Made by a program: the position numbers and the translations under genes. 7,617 nucleotides of DNA from Holophagae bacterium (GTDB lineage: Bacteria > Acidobacteriota > Thermoanaerobaculia > Thermoanaerobaculales > Sulfomarinibacteraceae). Where the stretch lies: positions 1 to 7,617 of the forward strand of contig JAUWTC010000108.1 of NCBI GenBank assembly GCA_030609785.1, read 5' to 3'. Position 1 is the first letter of the stretch. Each line of letters opens with the position of its first letter. Positions 5,429-7,617 of this stretch are shown here, one piece after another. The notes under the pieces were generated by a model. That model made no database searches. It had not been told where the DNA came from and was given only the letters and a program-made list of their open reading frames with translations.

Positions 5429-6772
5429 ATGCTCGCTACCGGCCACTGCACCGTTCATCCCTCCCACGAGGCGCAACACCGCTGCCGATCCTGCGGTTGT
5501 TGGCTCTGCGACAAGTGCGTCCGTACTACCTCTCAGGGGATTTTCTGCAGCGGACGATGCCGGAGGCTTTTCCGTCTCCGGTCTCTCGGCCGATCCACAA
5601 GGCATTTCTTCACAGTCCCACTGGAAGGGCCATGGGTCGTAGGTCTTGTCGGAGGACTGGCCGCTCTGGTCGTGGCGGGAACCGGACTGCTGGCGGCCCG
5701 CCTTGTCGAAGTCTCCCGGCAGACCCCGCCACCCTCGCCGATCCCTTCTTTCAGGTTGGTCAAAACGGGCGATGGCTTGAATGTCACCCTCGAGGGTTCT
5801 CCTGGCCAACGCGCCATCGTCATCGATACTTCCGGACGCTCCAACACCATTACGCTCGACGGCGATGGAAAGGCTCTTCTGACCGGGGCCCATACCTCTA
5901 CACGCGCGCATATTGAGCCACCACCACCGGTTGCACCGGCGCCGACCGCCACATCATCCCCGGCACCGGCACGGGCCCCAACGCCGGCTCAGTCTCTCAG
6001 ACCCCGCCCGACGACACCCCCGGGCGCACCTCCGATCCTCCATCTGGTGATCGACAGCGGCCCCTCGATCGCCATCACCTTCGACGGCGGCGCCTCGAGC
6101 AATCGCACGGCCGAACTGTTGGATCTGTTGCAGGAACTCGAGATCTCCGCGACCCTGTTTCTGACCGGACAGTTCATCGAGCACCAGCCGGCCCTTGTCC
6201 GCCGGGCCGTCCTGGACGGTCACGAGGTCGGCAACCACACCTTCACCCACCCCCATCTGACGTCGTGGGAGCAGGACCGGCGCCATCGCACGCTTCCTGA
6301 TGTCACCCGCTCGTGGTTTCTCTCCGAACTCAAACGCTCAGAGGAGGCCTTTCAAAAGGCGACCGGAAGGCCGATGGCGCCACTCTGGCGAGCCCCCTAC
6401 GGCGAGGAAAACGCCACCCTGCGGGCCTGGGCCCTCGATGCGGGCTATCTCCACGTCCGCTGGAGTTCTCTTGAAGGCCGATCGCTCGACTCACATGACT
6501 GGGTCAACGACGAACACTCCAGCCTTTACCGGGATTCGAAGCGGATCATGAACAGGCTTCTCGCTTTCCCGCGACTCGAGGGCGGAATTGTCTTGATGCA
6601 CCTGGCCACCGACAGACACGAAGCCCCGTGGGCCCACCTCCCGCAGTTCGTCGAGGCGTTGCGCCAACGAGGCATTGAACCGTGCAAGGTCACCACCTTG
6701 TTGAGGCAGTCCGCACTATGGAAACGATGGCTGAAGCGAGCTGAAAATCGCCATCAACACCTGTGGAAATAA
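5429..6772 (+). CDS. Membrane-anchored polysaccharide deacetylase (NodB domain) with N-terminal B-box-like zinc finger
   Basis: This 447-residue protein has four parts. Residues 6-44 form a cytosolic B-box-like zinc-binding module (Cys7, His10, Cys19, Cys22, Cys27, Cys30, Cys40, Cys44). A single TM helix lies at about 68-91. A small beta-rich region (about 106-162) and a Pro/Ala/Thr-rich linker (about 163-203) follow. A NodB-type deacetylase domain (about 205-425) lies outside the membrane. Such enzymes remove N- or O-acetyl groups from peptidoglycan or other polysaccharides using a metal. Visible motifs are ITFDGGAS (216-223, catalytic-base Asp219), metal-binding HTFTH (His270, His274), RAPYG (321-325), and LMHL with His391. 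The usual second Asp of TFDD is Gly220. The ATG at 5429 is the only start of the ATG/GTG/TTG kind between an in-frame stop (5384-5386) and the zinc finger; no clear Shine-Dalgarno precedes it. An SDR gene follows 20 bp downstream. The fold is certain; the substrate is unknown. Confidence 0.88.
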   Translation: MLATGHCTVHPSHEAQHRCRSCGCWLCDKCVRTTSQGIFCSGRCRRLFRLRSLGRSTRHFFTVPLEGPWVVGLVGGLAALVVAGTGLLAARLVEVSRQTPPPSPIPSFRLVKTGDGLNVTLEGSPGQRAIVIDTSGRSNTITLDGDGKALLTGAHTSTRAHIEPPPPVAPAPTATSSPAPARAPTPAQSLRPRPTTPPGAPPILHLVIDSGPSIAITFDGGASSNRTAELLDLLQELEISATLFLTGQFIEHQPALVRRAVLDGHEVGNHTFTHPHLTSWEQDRRHRTLPDVTRSWFLSELKRSEEAFQKATGRPMAPLWRAPYGEENATLRAWALDAGYLHVRWSSLEGRSLDSHDWVNDEHSSLYRDSKRIMNRLLAFPRLEGGIVLMHLATDRHEAPWAHLPQFVEALRQRGIEPCKVTTLLRQSALWKRWLKRAENRHQHLWK

Positions 6773-6780
6773 TGGGACTC

Positions 6781-6787
6781 GAGGGAG
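6781..6787 (+). promoter_or_regulatory. Shine-Dalgarno selecting the SDR start
   Basis: GAGGGAG lies 5 nt before the ATG at 6793. Two earlier in-frame starts exist: GTG at 6763 and ATG at 6772, which overlaps the deacetylase stop as TAATG. Neither has a comparable ribosome site, and the Rossmann fold needs none of the extra residues. Confidence 0.7.
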
Positions 6788-6792
6788 ACATT

Positions 6793-7560
6793 ATGGGCCT
6801 TGACAGCAGAACCGTTCTCATCACCGGCGCTTCGTCGGGTATCGGCGCCGCGTGCGCCAAGGCTTTTGCCGCGGGCGGAGCCAACCTGATCCTGGCGGCC
6901 AGGCGCGGCGATCGACTGCACGAGGTGGCGGAAAATCTGTGTTCCACCCATGACGTCAACGTCCGGACCGTGGTCCTCGACGTCCGCTCGCGGGAGGCTG
7001 TCGAATCCTTCGTCCAGACCCTCGAAAGCGAGAGCGTCGCCGTTGACATCCTGCTCAACAACGCCGGCCTGGCGCGAGGTCTGGCGACGGTCCAAGAGGG
7101 CGACATAGAAGACTGGGAAGCAATGATCGACACCAATATCAAGGGGCTCTTGTACCTGACCAGGGCGGTCGTGCCCGGCATGGTCGAAAGGGGCAGCGGC
7201 CACGTGATCAACATTGGATCGATCGCGGGCCACGAGACCTACCCGAACGGCGCGGTCTATTGCGCGACCAAACACGCGGTTGCTGCGATCAACCGCGGGC
7301 TGGCGATCGACACACTCGGCACCGGGGTTCGGGTGTCCTCCGTCGATCCCGGCATGGTCGACACCGAATTCTCCGTCGTCCGATTCCACGGCGATCAGGA
7401 ACGCGCCGACAGCACCTATCGGGGCCTGACGCCACTCTCAGCCGAAGACGTCGCCGACGCCGTACTCTTCTGCGCCACCCGCCCGCCGCACGCCAATGTC
7501 CGCGAAATGATCCTGATGCCCACCGATCAGGCTGCGGCGGTGCATGTGATTAGGAAGTAA
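6793..7560 (+). CDS. ydfG: Short-chain dehydrogenase/reductase, YdfG-like (NADP-dependent 3-hydroxy acid dehydrogenase)
   Basis: This is a cytosolic 255-residue classical SDR. The nucleotide-binding motif TGASSGIG is at 11-18. Arg37-Arg38 after the second strand favour NADP(H). NNAG is at 89-92, and the catalytic tetrad is Asn115, Ser143, Tyr156 and Lys160 (YCATK). The C-terminal half matches YdfG closely in pattern: GSIAGHETYPNGAVYCATK, then VDPGMVDTEFSVVRFHGD (184-201), then a segment ending in EMILMPTDQ. YdfG enzymes oxidise L-allo-threonine, serine and other 3-hydroxy acids, and in some bacteria reduce malonic semialdehyde. Substrate cannot be read from sequence. The start at 6793 has GAGGGAG 5 nt upstream. 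It probably shares a transcript with the deacetylase, but no functional link is evident. SDR identity is certain; the YdfG subfamily is likely. Confidence 0.9.
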   Translation: MGLDSRTVLITGASSGIGAACAKAFAAGGANLILAARRGDRLHEVAENLCSTHDVNVRTVVLDVRSREAVESFVQTLESESVAVDILLNNAGLARGLATVQEGDIEDWEAMIDTNIKGLLYLTRAVVPGMVERGSGHVINIGSIAGHETYPNGAVYCATKHAVAAINRGLAIDTLGTGVRVSSVDPGMVDTEFSVVRFHGDQERADSTYRGLTPLSAEDVADAVLFCATRPPHANVREMILMPTDQAAAVHVIRK

Positions 7561-7563
7561 TAA

Positions 7564-7592
7564 GCTGTCGGCTCTCCGCTCTCAGACGACAG
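7564..7592. repeat. 7-bp-period repeat and possible hairpin after the SDR gene
   Basis: Directly after the TAA (7558-7560), GCTGTCG, GCTCTCC and GCTCTCA follow in 7-bp register (7564-7584). CTGTCG (7565-7570) and CGACAG (7587-7592) form a perfect 6-bp inverted repeat with a 16-nt loop. No T-run follows, so an intrinsic terminator is not supported. The remaining bases to 7617 show nothing I recognise. Confidence 0.45.
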
Positions 7593-7617
7593 TAAACCGG
7601 GACTCACCCCGTAAGCC

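Noticed and set aside
5207..5911. A 234-codon minus-strand open frame over the intergenic repeats and deacetylase 5' end
   Set aside because: Its C-terminal part is made of the 8-bp array and CCGCCAAG repeats read backwards, and the rest is antisense to the zinc finger and linker of the deacetylase.
5305..5916. A 203-codon plus-strand open frame
   Set aside because: It begins inside the repeat array and overlaps the deacetylase gene in another frame, with no domain signal.
6754..7389. A 211-codon minus-strand open frame
   Set aside because: It is antisense to the SDR gene, which has all catalytic residues on the plus strand.
7565..7592. Intrinsic terminator after the SDR gene
   Set aside because: The stem is only 6 bp with a 16-nt loop and there is no T-run after it.

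Overview
The window is GC-rich, densely coded bacterial chromosome with five protein genes in two divergent groups. The gene set (PgsA, a 12-helix RND/MMPL transporter with large extracytoplasmic loops, a Lon-like protease of the large coiled-coil-containing type, a YdfG-type SDR) suggests a diderm bacterium. The intergenic repeats (CCGCCAAG/ACGCAAAG units and short degenerate tandem arrays) resemble those I associate with Acidobacteriota, Planctomycetota or former Deltaproteobacteria. That placement is a low-confidence inference. No phage, IS, CRISPR, tRNA or rRNA signal was seen.

Left group, all on the minus strand and reading right to left: pgsA (5085-4543), a large RND/MMPL-family transporter (4502-1992), and a Lon-like ATP-dependent protease (1978 to beyond base 1). 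Gaps are 40 and 13 bp, and each gene has a usable Shine-Dalgarno, so this looks like one operon. It combines anionic phospholipid synthesis, a probable lipid or hydrophobe transporter, and a protein-quality-control protease. The protease is cut by the window edge just after its catalytic serine.

Centre: a 343-bp divergent intergenic region (5086-5428). It contains two small hairpins in the probable pgsA leader, a pair of CCGCCAAG/ACGCAAAG direct repeats with an inverted copy, and a run of nine degenerate 8-bp units that ends in a TATAAT-like box. A perfect 9-bp-arm palindrome lies just before the right-hand start codon.

Right group, on the plus strand: a membrane-anchored polysaccharide deacetylase with an unusual N-terminal B-box-like zinc-binding module (5429-6772), followed 20 bp later by a YdfG-like short-chain dehydrogenase (6793-7560). 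The last 57 bases hold a short 7-bp-period repeat and a possible hairpin.

Most of the window is ordinary metabolism and envelope biology. The most unusual items are the zinc-finger/TM/NodB fusion with an altered catalytic motif, the repeat-derived promoter-like region with its leader palindrome, and the degenerate Walker A motif of the Lon-like protease.
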